Positions 25,315-33,241 of a stretch of 64,000 nt of DNA are shown here, in pieces. The DNA comes from Opitutaceae bacterium (GTDB lineage: Bacteria > Verrucomicrobiota > Verrucomicrobiia > Opitutales > Opitutaceae), in NCBI GenBank assembly GCA_016794625.1, contig JAEUGY010000070.1:62001-126000 (forward strand), read 5' to 3'. Every line of letters begins with the position of its first letter. The stretch's first letter is position 1. The position numbers were made by a program, and so were the translations under genes. The notes under the pieces are model-generated. The model saw nothing but the letters and a program-made list of their open reading frames with translations. It ran no database searches and had not been told where the DNA came from.

Positions 25315-26294
25315 ACCAGACCGTCATTCCAGCCCGTCCCGCTCCGGCGCTTTCCTTTGTCATACCGCTCTACAACAGCGCTGAGACCATTGGACCGCTG
25401 GTCAAGACGATCGAAGCTCTTCAGGTGCCGGGAGGTCATGAGATCATTTTGGTCAACGACGGCAGCCGCGACGCGACCCGCCAGGTCTGCCAGCGATTGG
25501 TGACCGAAGCGCGGATACCGATACTGGTGGTGGAGCACGCGCGCAATTTTGGAGAGCACAACGCCGTGCTGACCGGTTGGAGGCAGGCGAGAGGGGCGCA
25601 CATTGTGAATCTGGATGACGATGGCCAGAATCCGCCCGAGGAAGCGGTGCGTCTGTGGGAACATGCCAGCCGCAACGGACTCGACGTCGTCTTTGGTCAC
25701 TACGAGGTCAAGCAACACGCGGCCTGGCGAAACTGGGGCAGCCGGCTGACCACCTGGATGACGGATTGGGCGCTGGACAAACCCAAGGGATTTTACCTCT
25801 CGAGTTTCCGGTGCGTCTCCGCGTTTGTCGCCCGCGAAGTCTCCGCGAACACCGGGCCTTTTCCATACCTCGACGGACTGATTTTGCAGGTCACCCAGCG
25901 CATTGGCTCGCTCTCCGTCAGCCATCGGGAACGCCTGACAGGACAGAGTGGTTACACCCTGCGCCGGCTCCTGCGGTTGTGGCTGAGCGCTTTTGTCAAT
26001 TTTTCGGTCATGCCGCTGCGTCTTGCCACGGTCCTGGGTCTCGGCATGGCCGCGGCCGGATTCCTTGCCCTCGGTGTGGTCTCGTACTGGTGGTGGACCG
26101 GCTCGGGCCCTGCGTTCGGGTGGGGGTCCTTGATGGCGGCTTTGCTGGTTTTTTCCGGCGTCCAATTGGTGATCCTCGGCCTGGTGGGCGAGTACCTTGG
26201 ACGTATGTTCATCACCATCAATCAGCGCCCCCAGTCGGTGGTTCGCGAGGTGATTGGCAGTGCGGATTTCTCCGACGATCCCCGTGTTCGTTGA
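25311..26294 (+). CDS. Family 2 glycosyltransferase, polyprenyl-phosphate sugar synthase-like (GtrB/ArnC type)
   Basis: 327 aa from a GTG at 25311 that overlaps the preceding stop by 4 bp. The GT-A domain shows FVIPLYNSAETI, the acidic VNDGS and the metal-binding LDDDGQ (about 101-106). After residue 225 there are two membrane helices, the GtrB/ArnC/DPM1 arrangement. The product would be a polyprenyl-phosphate-linked sugar made on the cytoplasmic side, which a flippase and GT-C enzymes could then use. Those partners are encoded just upstream (20156, 18094, 22083). Confidence 0.85.
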   Translation: MNQTVIPARPAPALSFVIPLYNSAETIGPLVKTIEALQVPGGHEIILVNDGSRDATRQVCQRLVTEARIPILVVEHARNFGEHNAVLTGWRQARGAHIVNLDDDGQNPPEEAVRLWEHASRNGLDVVFGHYEVKQHAAWRNWGSRLTTWMTDWALDKPKGFYLSSFRCVSAFVAREVSANTGPFPYLDGLILQVTQRIGSLSVSHRERLTGQSGYTLRRLLRLWLSAFVNFSVMPLRLATVLGLGMAAAGFLALGVVSYWWWTGSGPAFGWGSLMAALLVFSGVQLVILGLVGEYLGRMFITINQRPQSVVREVIGSADFSDDPRVR

Positions 26295-26349
26295 CCGGGC
26301 GACGCCATTTTCGACGTGAAACCGGCTTGGGCCCGTACAGGCTGTGTCC

Positions 26350-26646
26350 ATGAGCACAGCCTTGTTGGTTCACGTACGCGTTGTGGTGAAGCCTGAGTCG
26401 GTGGAGGGCTTTCGCTCGGCCACGCTGACCAATGTGCGACACTCGCGACTGGAGCCGGGGATCTTTCAGTTCGATCTTCTTGAACAGCAGGACGCACCCG
26501 GCCAGTTCCTCCTCGTGGAGGGTTATCGCACCCACGAGGCGGTCGCGGCCCATAAAGCGACCGGACACTACGCTGCCTGGCGTGACGCCGTCGCTGGCAT
26601 GATGGCTGAGCCGCGTACGAGCACGCGGTGGACCGTGTGCGGGTGA
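26350..26646 (+). CDS. Antibiotic-biosynthesis-monooxygenase (ABM) domain protein
   Basis: 98 aa, a single ferredoxin-like ABM domain with typical features: VHVRVVVKPESVEGF at the start, LEPGIFQFDLLEQ in the middle and EGYRTHEAVAAHKAT near the end. Family members include quinol monooxygenases and LsrG. A GTG two codons upstream (26344) is also possible. The iron alcohol dehydrogenase gene follows 21 bp downstream, so both may act on one small carbonyl or quinone substrate. The substrate is not known. Confidence 0.82.
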   Translation: MSTALLVHVRVVVKPESVEGFRSATLTNVRHSRLEPGIFQFDLLEQQDAPGQFLLVEGYRTHEAVAAHKATGHYAAWRDAVAGMMAEPRTSTRWTVCG

Positions 26647-26667
26647 AGCCAAGGCTGCTGAATCGCC

Positions 26668-27834
26668 ATGATCGAGCCCTTTGATGTGCTGTGTCCAACG
26701 CGGGTGATCGTTGGATCGGGGAAGGCGAAGGAGGTGCATCAGTGGGGCGAGCCCTTGGGAAAGCGAGTGTTGGTCGTAACGGGCTCTGCTCCCGCGCGGC
26801 ATGACGAGGTGTGGTCGCGCCTGCAGGCGCGGGGAAAGGAACTCCGGTTTGTCACCATCGGCCGCGAACCCACGGTGGAGGATGCCGATGCCGCGGCGCA
26901 GGCTGGACGAGACTGGGAGGCCGACTGGGTTCTCGGGGTGGGCGGAGGATCCGCCATCGATGCCGCCAAGGCAGCCGCCTCTCTCATGCGGAACCCCGGT
27001 TCCGCCTTGGAGTATCTTGAGGTGATTGGGGCCGGGCGTCCCGTGGCTCATGCCTCCGTCCCTGTCGTTGTGATCCCCACGACAGCTGGCACCGGCGCCG
27101 AGGTCACACGCAACGCTGTGCTCTCGTCCCCAGTACACCGAACCAAGGCGTCCCTACGCTCCCCGTTTCTGTATCCCACGCTCGCGATCGTTGACCCCGA
27201 CATGGGAGGCGATGCACCGCGGCCCGTGCTCGTTGCAGCGGGGCTGGATGCCTTGGTTCAATTGATCGAGCCCCTGACGTCCCGCCGGGCCCAACCATTT
27301 TCCGATGCGCTCTGCCGCGAAGGACTGCGGCGCGGTGGTCCTGCGTTTCAACGCGTGGTCGAGCAGCCCGATGACCGGGACGCACGGCTGAACATGGGAG
27401 TGGCGGCACTCTTTAGCGGACTCGCGCTGGCCCACGCCGGATTGGGAGCGGTCCACGGGATGGCAGGCGTTTTGGGTGGCCATGTCTCCGGAGCTCCCCA
27501 TGGCGCACTTTGCGCCCGACTCCTGCCCGGGGTCATCACGGCGAACCGACGTCGCCTGAACGAGGAGCCGGATCGGCAGATCTGGTTGGAACATCGATAT
27601 GGGGAGGCAGCGGCCCTGATCCTCAACCGACCCTCCGCGACGGCGGATGACCTTTTGACCTGGGTGACCGAGAGGCTCGAAGACTACGGAGTGCCCCGCC
27701 TCCGGACCTTTGGCTTGGCCCAAACCGAGGTGACCGCTCTCATTGCGCAGGCGGAACGGGCAAGCAGCACCAAAAGCAACCCCGCATCCCTCACAAAACA
27801 AGATTGGGAAGACGTGCTACGGTCCGCCTGGTAG
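26668..27834 (+). CDS. Iron-containing alcohol dehydrogenase family protein
   Basis: 388-aa group III alcohol dehydrogenase. The NAD(P) site GGGSAIDAAK is at 92-101 and the PTTAGTGAE motif at 138-145. Of the metal ligands, Asp194, His263 and His278 are in place, but the second ligand position (DALVQ, residue 198) is Gln instead of His. It would interconvert an alcohol and an aldehyde or ketone in the cytoplasm. It is probably co-transcribed with the ABM protein. The Gln change may alter metal use or belong to a subfamily. Confidence 0.88.
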   Translation: MIEPFDVLCPTRVIVGSGKAKEVHQWGEPLGKRVLVVTGSAPARHDEVWSRLQARGKELRFVTIGREPTVEDADAAAQAGRDWEADWVLGVGGGSAIDAAKAAASLMRNPGSALEYLEVIGAGRPVAHASVPVVVIPTTAGTGAEVTRNAVLSSPVHRTKASLRSPFLYPTLAIVDPDMGGDAPRPVLVAAGLDALVQLIEPLTSRRAQPFSDALCREGLRRGGPAFQRVVEQPDDRDARLNMGVAALFSGLALAHAGLGAVHGMAGVLGGHVSGAPHGALCARLLPGVITANRRRLNEEPDRQIWLEHRYGEAAALILNRPSATADDLLTWVTERLEDYGVPRLRTFGLAQTEVTALIAQAERASSTKSNPASLTKQDWEDVLRSAW

Positions 27835-27919
27835 TCCCAAGTCTCGCACCAAGAATGCCCCTCACCACCATGCATGAAACTCCATATCGAACTAGGTTGG
27901 AGGGGGAGAGGATTCGCCG

Positions 27920-29287
27920 ATGAGATTGCCCGCACGATCGATGAGCACGCGAAGGACGGTGGAGGACCCCTCCGACGCAGGTATCCTGGGGCGCCGGGTG
28001 CGTTCAGCCATGGCCCTTGCACTGGCCGTCTGCGTGGCGGCGGTGTCTACGACAGGTGAGGCAAGGGGAGAAGCGGTGCACCGCCGGCATTTCCGGGAGG
28101 CGCTTGAGCGTGAGAGGAAAGGCGAGCTCGAGGCGGCGGTGGCCGCGTTGAGGGCAGCGTTGCCCCATCGACCCGACTATCCTCGCCTGCATTGGAAGCT
28201 GGCCTGTTTGGAGGCAAGGTTGGGTCATGAGACGGAGGCCAGGGAGGCGTTGGAGTCACTCGCCGCGATGGGACTCAGCCTCGATCCCAAGACGGACCGC
28301 GCGCTGGCTGCCATGGTGGACACCCCCGCATTCCACCCGGTGGTGCGTCAACTCGCCGCAAACGGTGAGCCCCGGGGCGAGTGTATCCGCGATGAGCAAG
28401 CAGCCAAAACGCAGGTCGACGGGATCATTGAAAGCGTGGCCTGGATCGCTTCTAAGGGCGAATGGTATCTGGGCGACGTCCACCGCCGCGCCTTGCTCCG
28501 GGTCAGGCCGGGGGCGGAGCGACCTGAAACCGTTCCGGTCGGTACGATCGACCTCGGTGGAATCTTTGCCCTGCGGTGCTCCACCGATGGACGCACCTTG
28601 TGGGCTACCAGCTCCCGGATGAAGGAAATGAGGGCGAAACAAGGTGAGACCACCCCGGGTGTCACCGGCTTGATTGCGGTGGACCTCGTCGGGACGGCGC
28701 CGCCGACGCTGTTTCCCCTTCCCGAGGATGGCGAAGCGCACGTGCTGGGCGACTTTGCCCAAGCCAATGACGGAACCATCTATGTCACCGACTCCCTGAC
28801 GCCCTGTCTTTGGCGCCTCGAACCGGGTGCCACCTCGCTTACTCCTTGGATACGAAACGAAGACTTCGTCTCCCTCCAAGGCGTGGTGCTGTCAGCCGAC
28901 GGTCGGAGCCTGTTTGTCGCCGATTATGGGAGCGGACTGTGGAAAGTCGATTGTGCGAGCCGCCACGTGACCGCGGTCAAGGCACCCGCCGGCACCACGT
29001 TGTTTGGGGTGGACGGCCTGTACCGACACGGTGGAGACCTCATTGCGGTGCAGAACGGAATCCGCCCCGTGCGGATACTGCGGTTATCGCTGGACCGGCC
29101 CGGGCTGCCCGATCAGGTAACCGTGATTGCGTCGGCATTGAACGCTTTCGAAGACCTCGCCCTCGGCGAGGTCCGGGAAGGCCGTTTCTGGGTGGTGGGC
29201 GACTCCGGCTGGGAGAAATTCGAACAAAAGAAGGAAACCACCGTTCGCCCCCTCTCGTTGCTTTCGCTCACGCTGCCTCCGCCTTGA
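27920..29287 (+). CDS. Secreted protein with TPR-like N-terminus and beta-propeller (SMP-30/NHL-like)
   Basis: 455 aa. Hydrophobic residues about 29-44 (SAMALALAVCVAAVST) look like a signal peptide; an ATG at 28010 is an alternative start. Residues about 52-110 have tetratricopeptide-like helices (REALERERKGELEAAVAAL, YPRLHWKLACLEARLG). Residues about 140-455 form repeating beta-strand blades such as IFALRCSTDGRTLWATS, DFAQANDGTIYVTDS and LQGVVLSADGRSLFVADYG, as in SMP-30/gluconolactonase-like propellers. The function is unknown, perhaps sensing or binding outside the cytoplasm. A purine-rich run (27899-27913) precedes the chosen ATG. Confidence 0.75.
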   Translation: MRLPARSMSTRRTVEDPSDAGILGRRVRSAMALALAVCVAAVSTTGEARGEAVHRRHFREALERERKGELEAAVAALRAALPHRPDYPRLHWKLACLEARLGHETEAREALESLAAMGLSLDPKTDRALAAMVDTPAFHPVVRQLAANGEPRGECIRDEQAAKTQVDGIIESVAWIASKGEWYLGDVHRRALLRVRPGAERPETVPVGTIDLGGIFALRCSTDGRTLWATSSRMKEMRAKQGETTPGVTGLIAVDLVGTAPPTLFPLPEDGEAHVLGDFAQANDGTIYVTDSLTPCLWRLEPGATSLTPWIRNEDFVSLQGVVLSADGRSLFVADYGSGLWKVDCASRHVTAVKAPAGTTLFGVDGLYRHGGDLIAVQNGIRPVRILRLSLDRPGLPDQVTVIASALNAFEDLALGEVREGRFWVVGDSGWEKFEQKKETTVRPLSLLSLTLPPP

Positions 29288-29298
29288 GTCAGAACTGC

Positions 29299-29317
29299 GC
29301 CGGGGCCTCCGCCCGGC
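29299..29317. terminator. Short GC hairpin between convergent genes
   Basis: GCCGGG at 29299-29304 pairs with CCCGGC at 29312-29317 across a 7-base loop. It lies in the 35-bp gap between the propeller-protein gene and the response-regulator gene. There is no T-tract, so it is only a candidate. Confidence 0.25.
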
Positions 29318-29322
29318 CCAGG

Positions 29323-29970
29323 TTACATCGGCTTCTTCGGTTCGATCAGACCGATCTCCAGCGCATAGCGAGTGAGACTGGCCACGTCGTGGAGGTTCAA
29401 TTTTCGCATCAGGTTCGTCCGATGGTTGTCCACCGTCTTGACGCTGATGTTGAGTTTGGAGGCGATTTCCTTGGTGCTGTGGCTTTCCGCCACGAGTTGG
29501 AGGATTTCGCGTTCACGATCCGTGAGGAAGTCATTCGATGTGCTGGCGGACGGGTTGGCCACCACGTTGCGCAGCAGCGCGGCCACGGCAGGGCCAAAGT
29601 ACGTGCCGCCGTTCGCCACCGTCTCAAGACCCTTCTTGAATTCAAAAAGGCCGGCGGTTTTTTCCACAAAACCGTGTGCTCCAGCCTCTAGCATCTCTCT
29701 CACCAGCATGGGGTTTTCGTGTCCGGAAAACACCAGTACCCGGAGGTTGCGCATCTGTTTGGTCAGGCGCCGGAGCAGGTCGACCCCGTTCAGCCCCGGA
29801 AGCTTGGCGTCGAGGACGATCACATCGGGCAGAACTTCGAGGCAAAGCGTGTATGCGCTCTGTCCGTCGCCGCTTTCTCCTACGAGTTTATAGTTCACGT
29901 CCGTGCGAAGAATTTCGACGAGCATTTCGCGAATGGCGGTTTGGTCTTCGACGATAACGAGACGTTTCAT
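29323..29970 (-). CDS. Response regulator, NarL/FixJ type with LuxR HTH
   Basis: 215 aa from the ATG at 29970. The receiver domain (1-120) has the acidic pocket VEDQ, phospho-acceptor Asp54 in VIVLDAKLPGLNG, and a conserved VFSGH/KT pair near 80-100. The DNA-binding domain (about 145-210) has FLTDREREILQLVAE and STKEIASKLNISVKTVDNHRTNLMRK. It acts as a phosphorylation-dependent transcription factor. No histidine kinase gene is next to it, so its partner is elsewhere. The divergent lipoprotein gene (30130) may be a target. Confidence 0.92.
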   Translation of the reverse strand: MKRLVIVEDQTAIREMLVEILRTDVNYKLVGESGDGQSAYTLCLEVLPDVIVLDAKLPGLNGVDLLRRLTKQMRNLRVLVFSGHENPMLVREMLEAGAHGFVEKTAGLFEFKKGLETVANGGTYFGPAVAALLRNVVANPSASTSNDFLTDREREILQLVAESHSTKEIASKLNISVKTVDNHRTNLMRKLNLHDVASLTRYALEIGLIEPKKPM

Positions 29971-30129
29971 GCAGATAAGGTGTAAAGTTGGCCCGGGTGG
30001 GTAATATTCCAGCGACGCTACGGTACAGACTGTAAACGGGCCGCGGAGAGGGAGTTTCCGGCAATTTACGCGGCTTTTACCATTCAATTCACCGTGGGTG
30101 CGTGCCGAACAGAAGACAGACTCCATGGC

Positions 30130-30621
30130 ATGAAAATTCCCGACAGACGACACAATTTCTGGGCGCCGATTGCCGCCGGGACGGCAGGTCTATTGACGCT
30201 CGTTGGTTGTGAATCGACCGCGGTCACGGGGTCGTCTGCGTCCTACGCCTCCGCGCGATCGCGCGCCCCTTCGTCGCAGGTTTCTAAACTGGATGCGTGG
30301 CGGGACGCTGAGTGGCTCGCCGGACGGAGTCCGGGACGATCTTCTGCGGTGGGTTCAGGCGAGTCCATGGCGCCGGTCTATGGGGACTCTACCTTGCTGG
30401 TCATTGCCAAGGTCGAGTTCGATCAGCTGCAGGCTGGCATGACGGTGGCCTACCAGAATTTCCTTGGCCGGCGGGTGGTGCACCAGCTGCTGGAGTCCAC
30501 CTCCTCGGGCTGGAGGGTGCAGGGGCTTAACAACGAGACGGCAGACCGTGAACGCGTGACCCGCGAGAATCTGATCGGGGTCGTCTATGCGTCACTGGCG
30601 AGCGACTCTTCCGATCAGTGA
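30130..30621 (+). CDS. Lipoprotein with signal-peptidase/LexA-like (S24/S26) fold, SipW-like
   Basis: 163 aa from the ATG at 30130. The N-terminus is a lipoprotein signal ending in TLVGC (Cys27). Residues about 74-155 have the S24/S26 pattern: GESMAP with Ser79 as possible nucleophile, then LQAGMTVAYQN, RRVVHQ and GLNNETADRERVTRENLIGVVY. Where bacterial type I enzymes have a lysine, the RVVHQ motif gives His118, as in SipW/archaeal-type Ser-His signal peptidases. Sitting on a lipid anchor rather than a membrane helix is unusual. It may be a peptidase or a catalytically inactive relative. Confidence 0.7.
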   Translation: MKIPDRRHNFWAPIAAGTAGLLTLVGCESTAVTGSSASYASARSRAPSSQVSKLDAWRDAEWLAGRSPGRSSAVGSGESMAPVYGDSTLLVIAKVEFDQLQAGMTVAYQNFLGRRVVHQLLESTSSGWRVQGLNNETADRERVTRENLIGVVYASLASDSSDQ

Positions 30622-30664
30622 GGCGTCTGCGAAGTTCGGGTGGTGACCCGGCGCAGGATTGAGG

Positions 30665-30739
30665 TGGTGGGCTGACTGGGATTCGAACCCAGAACCAACG
30701 ACTTAAAAGGACGCTGCTCTACCATTGAGCTATCAGCCC
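30665..30739 (-). tRNA. tRNA-Lys (anticodon TTT)
   Basis: Read on the minus strand, the acceptor GGGCTGA (30739-30733) pairs with TCAGCCC (30675-30669), and an encoded ACCA tail is at 30668-30665. The D arm is GCTC/GAGC and the T arm CTGGG-TTCGAAT-CCCAG. The anticodon loop CTTTTAA gives TTT. The anticodon stem GCGTC/GTCGT has one T-T mismatch and one G-T pair, which is tolerable. It converges on the lipoprotein gene. Confidence 0.95.
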
Positions 30740-31255
30740 CCAATCACTGTTTTCTTTATCAGTTACTTGCACCAAGGCGACTGCCGTCGATGCTCACGTC
30801 GGCGAAGGCACTCAAGGTGATGAAGCTCCGCAAAACGAGAAACCGCAACTTGGTAAAGAACGGGGAAGAGCGGACAGGTCCGTCATCCCCAGAACCGTCG
30901 TTATTACTGGTTCACGAGGAGACCGGGCAAGCAGAAACACAGAAGCCTCGAAACTGACCGCCCGTGGGGACTCGATTTCAACCCCACTTGCACCCGAACA
31001 GCCTCCACCCAGTGCCCGATTGCCGCGTCACACGTGACCATCCCGGGGCTCATCCGTTGAACACTTCGCCTTATGGTGCGTCCTTCCTTCAGAGGAATTT
31101 GCCGCAGCACCTTCGTCCCTTGGCGGTTTAGACTGGCGACGACCCGGTGAAGCCCTCCTCTTGGGATTTCGCCCGGGGATTTCCTTCAATTCTCGTCGAA
31201 GCAACAAACAGTGGGAACAATTCAAAAGTATACCCATCACACTGCAGCTGAGCGT
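30740..31255. other. 516-bp intergenic region upstream of an ECF sigma factor gene
   Basis: No gene of known type is seen. A 55-codon open frame at 30790-30957 (plus) is Lys/Arg-rich but has no recognisable domain. Close to the sigma gene, GGAACAA at 31214-31220 followed by a TC-starting segment at 31237 resembles an ECF-type -35/-10 pair and could serve autoregulation. The tRNA-Lys promoter should lie near 30745-30790 on the minus strand, but no convincing hexamers were found. Confidence 0.4.
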
Positions 31256-31858
31256 ATGACCACCAAAGCGCAGGATGTTGCCCTCGATCGTGTATTGGTA
31301 GATCGATTCAAGTCCGGGGATCAGTCGGCTTTTGATGAAATGGTTCGCCGACATTGGGATCGGATCTATGCCATGGTGCATCAATTGCTACGGAATCAGC
31401 AAGATGCGGAAGAAGTGACCCAGGATGCCTTTATCCGGGCGCATCGTGGCCTGGTCAACTTCCGTGGCGACTCCGCTTTTTCGACGTGGTTGTACCAGAT
31501 CGCGACCAATCTCGCGCGCAATCGGTATTGGTACTGGTGGAGGCGCAAACGGGACCAGACGGTTTCCTTTGATCAGCCGGTCGGTCCGGAAGGCACCACG
31601 CCCCTCTCCGAAGTCTTCGCGGCCGAGCAGGAGACGCCCGATGACGTCACGGTCACGCAGGAACTGATCGATCGAATCGCTGTCGGAATGGAGAAGCTCT
31701 CACCGAAGCATCGCGAGATCCTCGTCTTGCGAAACATCAAGAATTTGTCCTACGAAGAAATTGCTGACATACTCCACATCTCCGTAGGGACCGTGAAGAG
31801 CCGGATAGCCCGGGCACGCGAGAGCTTGAGAGACCGTATTGGGGAGGACTACAAATGA
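31256..31858 (+). CDS. RNA polymerase sigma factor, ECF family (RpoE-like)
   Basis: 200 aa from the ATG at 31256. Region 2 (about 10-80) has LVDRFKSGDQSAFDEMVRRH, QDAEEVTQDAFIRAHRGL and FSTWLYQIATNLARNR. Region 4 (about 135-190) has KLSPKHREILVLRNIKNLSY, then EEIADILHISVGTVKSRIAR. It directs RNA polymerase to a stress or envelope regulon. It overlaps the downstream anti-sigma-like gene by 4 bp (ATGA), the usual arrangement for a sigma factor and its membrane-bound inhibitor. Confidence 0.93.
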   Translation: MTTKAQDVALDRVLVDRFKSGDQSAFDEMVRRHWDRIYAMVHQLLRNQQDAEEVTQDAFIRAHRGLVNFRGDSAFSTWLYQIATNLARNRYWYWWRRKRDQTVSFDQPVGPEGTTPLSEVFAAEQETPDDVTVTQELIDRIAVGMEKLSPKHREILVLRNIKNLSYEEIADILHISVGTVKSRIARARESLRDRIGEDYK

Positions 31859-32589
31859 AAGATTCGCGCTATATCGAGCTGCTCAACCTTTACGTCGACA
31901 ATCAGTTGACGCCAGGTGAGGCGGCAGAGCTGGAGGCAGAGGTGCAACGCAGCCCGGAACGGCGAAAGGTGTACGCTCAGTATTGCCGCATGCACAAGGC
32001 CTGCACGCTGCTTTTCGAAGCGGATCGGGAACTTGCTCCGAAGACGGCGGCTGCGGTCGTGGCGATTCGTAATGCCGGCTCCGACGGTGAAACCTCCCGG
32101 AACGGGACGTGGTCCTGGGTGGGATGGAAAGGGCTCGGCATGGCCGCCGCTGCGGCCATGGCGGTGATGGTCGGGACCCGCTTTTTGATGAACACGGATG
32201 GGACTCCCTCAACGGACTTGGCGGGTGCCAACACCCCTTCCGTGGTGGCCGTGGATCCCATTCCCGTCGTGGGCCAGCTCTTGGACGATCCAAGAATCTC
32301 GACTCCCTTTCCCGCGGTCGGAGCTTCGGGGCCGGAGCTGCAATCCGTGCTCTTTGCGACGGCCTTCCGGTCCAGTCGTGACGTGGATTGGGCACAACGA
32401 AGCGAACCCAACTCCGAACTCGCTTGGCTCAAGGAGATCAGACTTCCCGTGCTGAGCACGTTGCGAGCGGAGGACCTCCAGTTTGAAGTTCGTTCCGCTC
32501 CGCTGGGACAACCGGATAGTCCCGTTTTCGCGGGACGGCGCTCCTTCCAAGACAACTTGGAAATGACCGCCTTTCAGTTCCAACGGTGA
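31855..32589 (+). CDS. Probable anti-sigma factor, single membrane segment
   Basis: 244 aa. The N-terminal 50 residues (ELLNLYVDNQLTPGEAAELE) match the helical start of anti-sigma domains. They end in CRMHKAC, a Cys/His cluster near the usual zinc-binding place but not the standard HxxxCxxC. One membrane segment (about 95-115, LGMAAAAAMAVMVGTRFLM) separates this from an extracytoplasmic tail of about 130 residues with no known domain. It would hold the ECF sigma factor at the membrane until a signal releases it. Start overlaps the sigma stop. Confidence 0.8.
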   Translation: MKDSRYIELLNLYVDNQLTPGEAAELEAEVQRSPERRKVYAQYCRMHKACTLLFEADRELAPKTAAAVVAIRNAGSDGETSRNGTWSWVGWKGLGMAAAAAMAVMVGTRFLMNTDGTPSTDLAGANTPSVVAVDPIPVVGQLLDDPRISTPFPAVGASGPELQSVLFATAFRSSRDVDWAQRSEPNSELAWLKEIRLPVLSTLRAEDLQFEVRSAPLGQPDSPVFAGRRSFQDNLEMTAFQFQR

Positions 32590-32620
32590 TTTCTGCCGTC
32601 GAGCGGGCGGCGGAAGCGGG

Positions 32621-33241
32621 CTAGGCCAGGGCTTTTTTGATCAGCTCTTCGGTGCTGGCTTTGCCGCCGAGCGCAAGAGAAGCACGTCGTACGGCCTCGT
32701 CTGCATCCGCGGCCCTGTAGCCAAGAGCAACGAGGGCCTTGACCGCATCGGCGGTCCGGTGGCTACCGGACGCGCCCGCAATCGAACCGCCGGTGGGATC
32801 CGTTCCCGGGCCAACCGATGACACGGAGCCGGTCTTGGCTCCCACTTTGCCTCTCAGTTCAACCACCAGGCGTTCCGCTGTTTTCTTCCCAATGCCCGGG
32901 CATTTGGCCAGCAAGGCAATGTCTCCCGTAGAAATCGCCGATTCAAGCGATGCGAGGGAAAGTTTACTCAAGATCGAGAGCGCCATCTTGGGACCTACCC
33001 CCGTGACATTTTCAATCAGCAGACGGAAAAAATCCCGATCTTCAATCGTAGCGAATCCGTAGAGCGTGTGGGCATCCTCCCGATAAATGACGAGGGTATG
33101 CAGCTTGACTTGATTTCCGGTCGTGGGAAGCCGCTCGGCAGTGGTGACCGGAATGTGGACTTCGTAGCCGAGGCCGTTGAGTTCGACCACCGCACTCAAT
33201 GGCGTGGCGGAGACCAAGGTGCCTTGGATGGAGGTGATCAT
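32621..33241 (-). CDS. ruvA: Holliday junction branch migration protein RuvA
   Basis: 206 aa, normal family length. Domain I begins MITSIQGTLVSATPLSAVVE. The tandem helix-hairpin-helix region has LLIENVTGVGPKMALSILS and LLAKCPGIGKKTAERLVVEL, the DNA-binding loops. Domain III at the C-terminus (DAVKALVALGYRAADADEAV) would contact RuvB. The tetramer binds Holliday junctions during recombination repair. It overlaps dapB by 4 bp, so translation is probably coupled to the lysine-pathway genes. ruvB and ruvC are not in the window. Confidence 0.97.
   Translation of the reverse strand: MITSIQGTLVSATPLSAVVELNGLGYEVHIPVTTAERLPTTGNQVKLHTLVIYREDAHTLYGFATIEDRDFFRLLIENVTGVGPKMALSILSKLSLASLESAISTGDIALLAKCPGIGKKTAERLVVELRGKVGAKTGSVSSVGPGTDPTGGSIAGASGSHRTADAVKALVALGYRAADADEAVRRASLALGGKASTEELIKKALA

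Noticed and set aside
30790..30957. 55-codon frame after the tRNA
   Set aside because: Lys/Arg-rich start but no start signal, domain or neighbour support. Kept only as a note in the intergenic entry.
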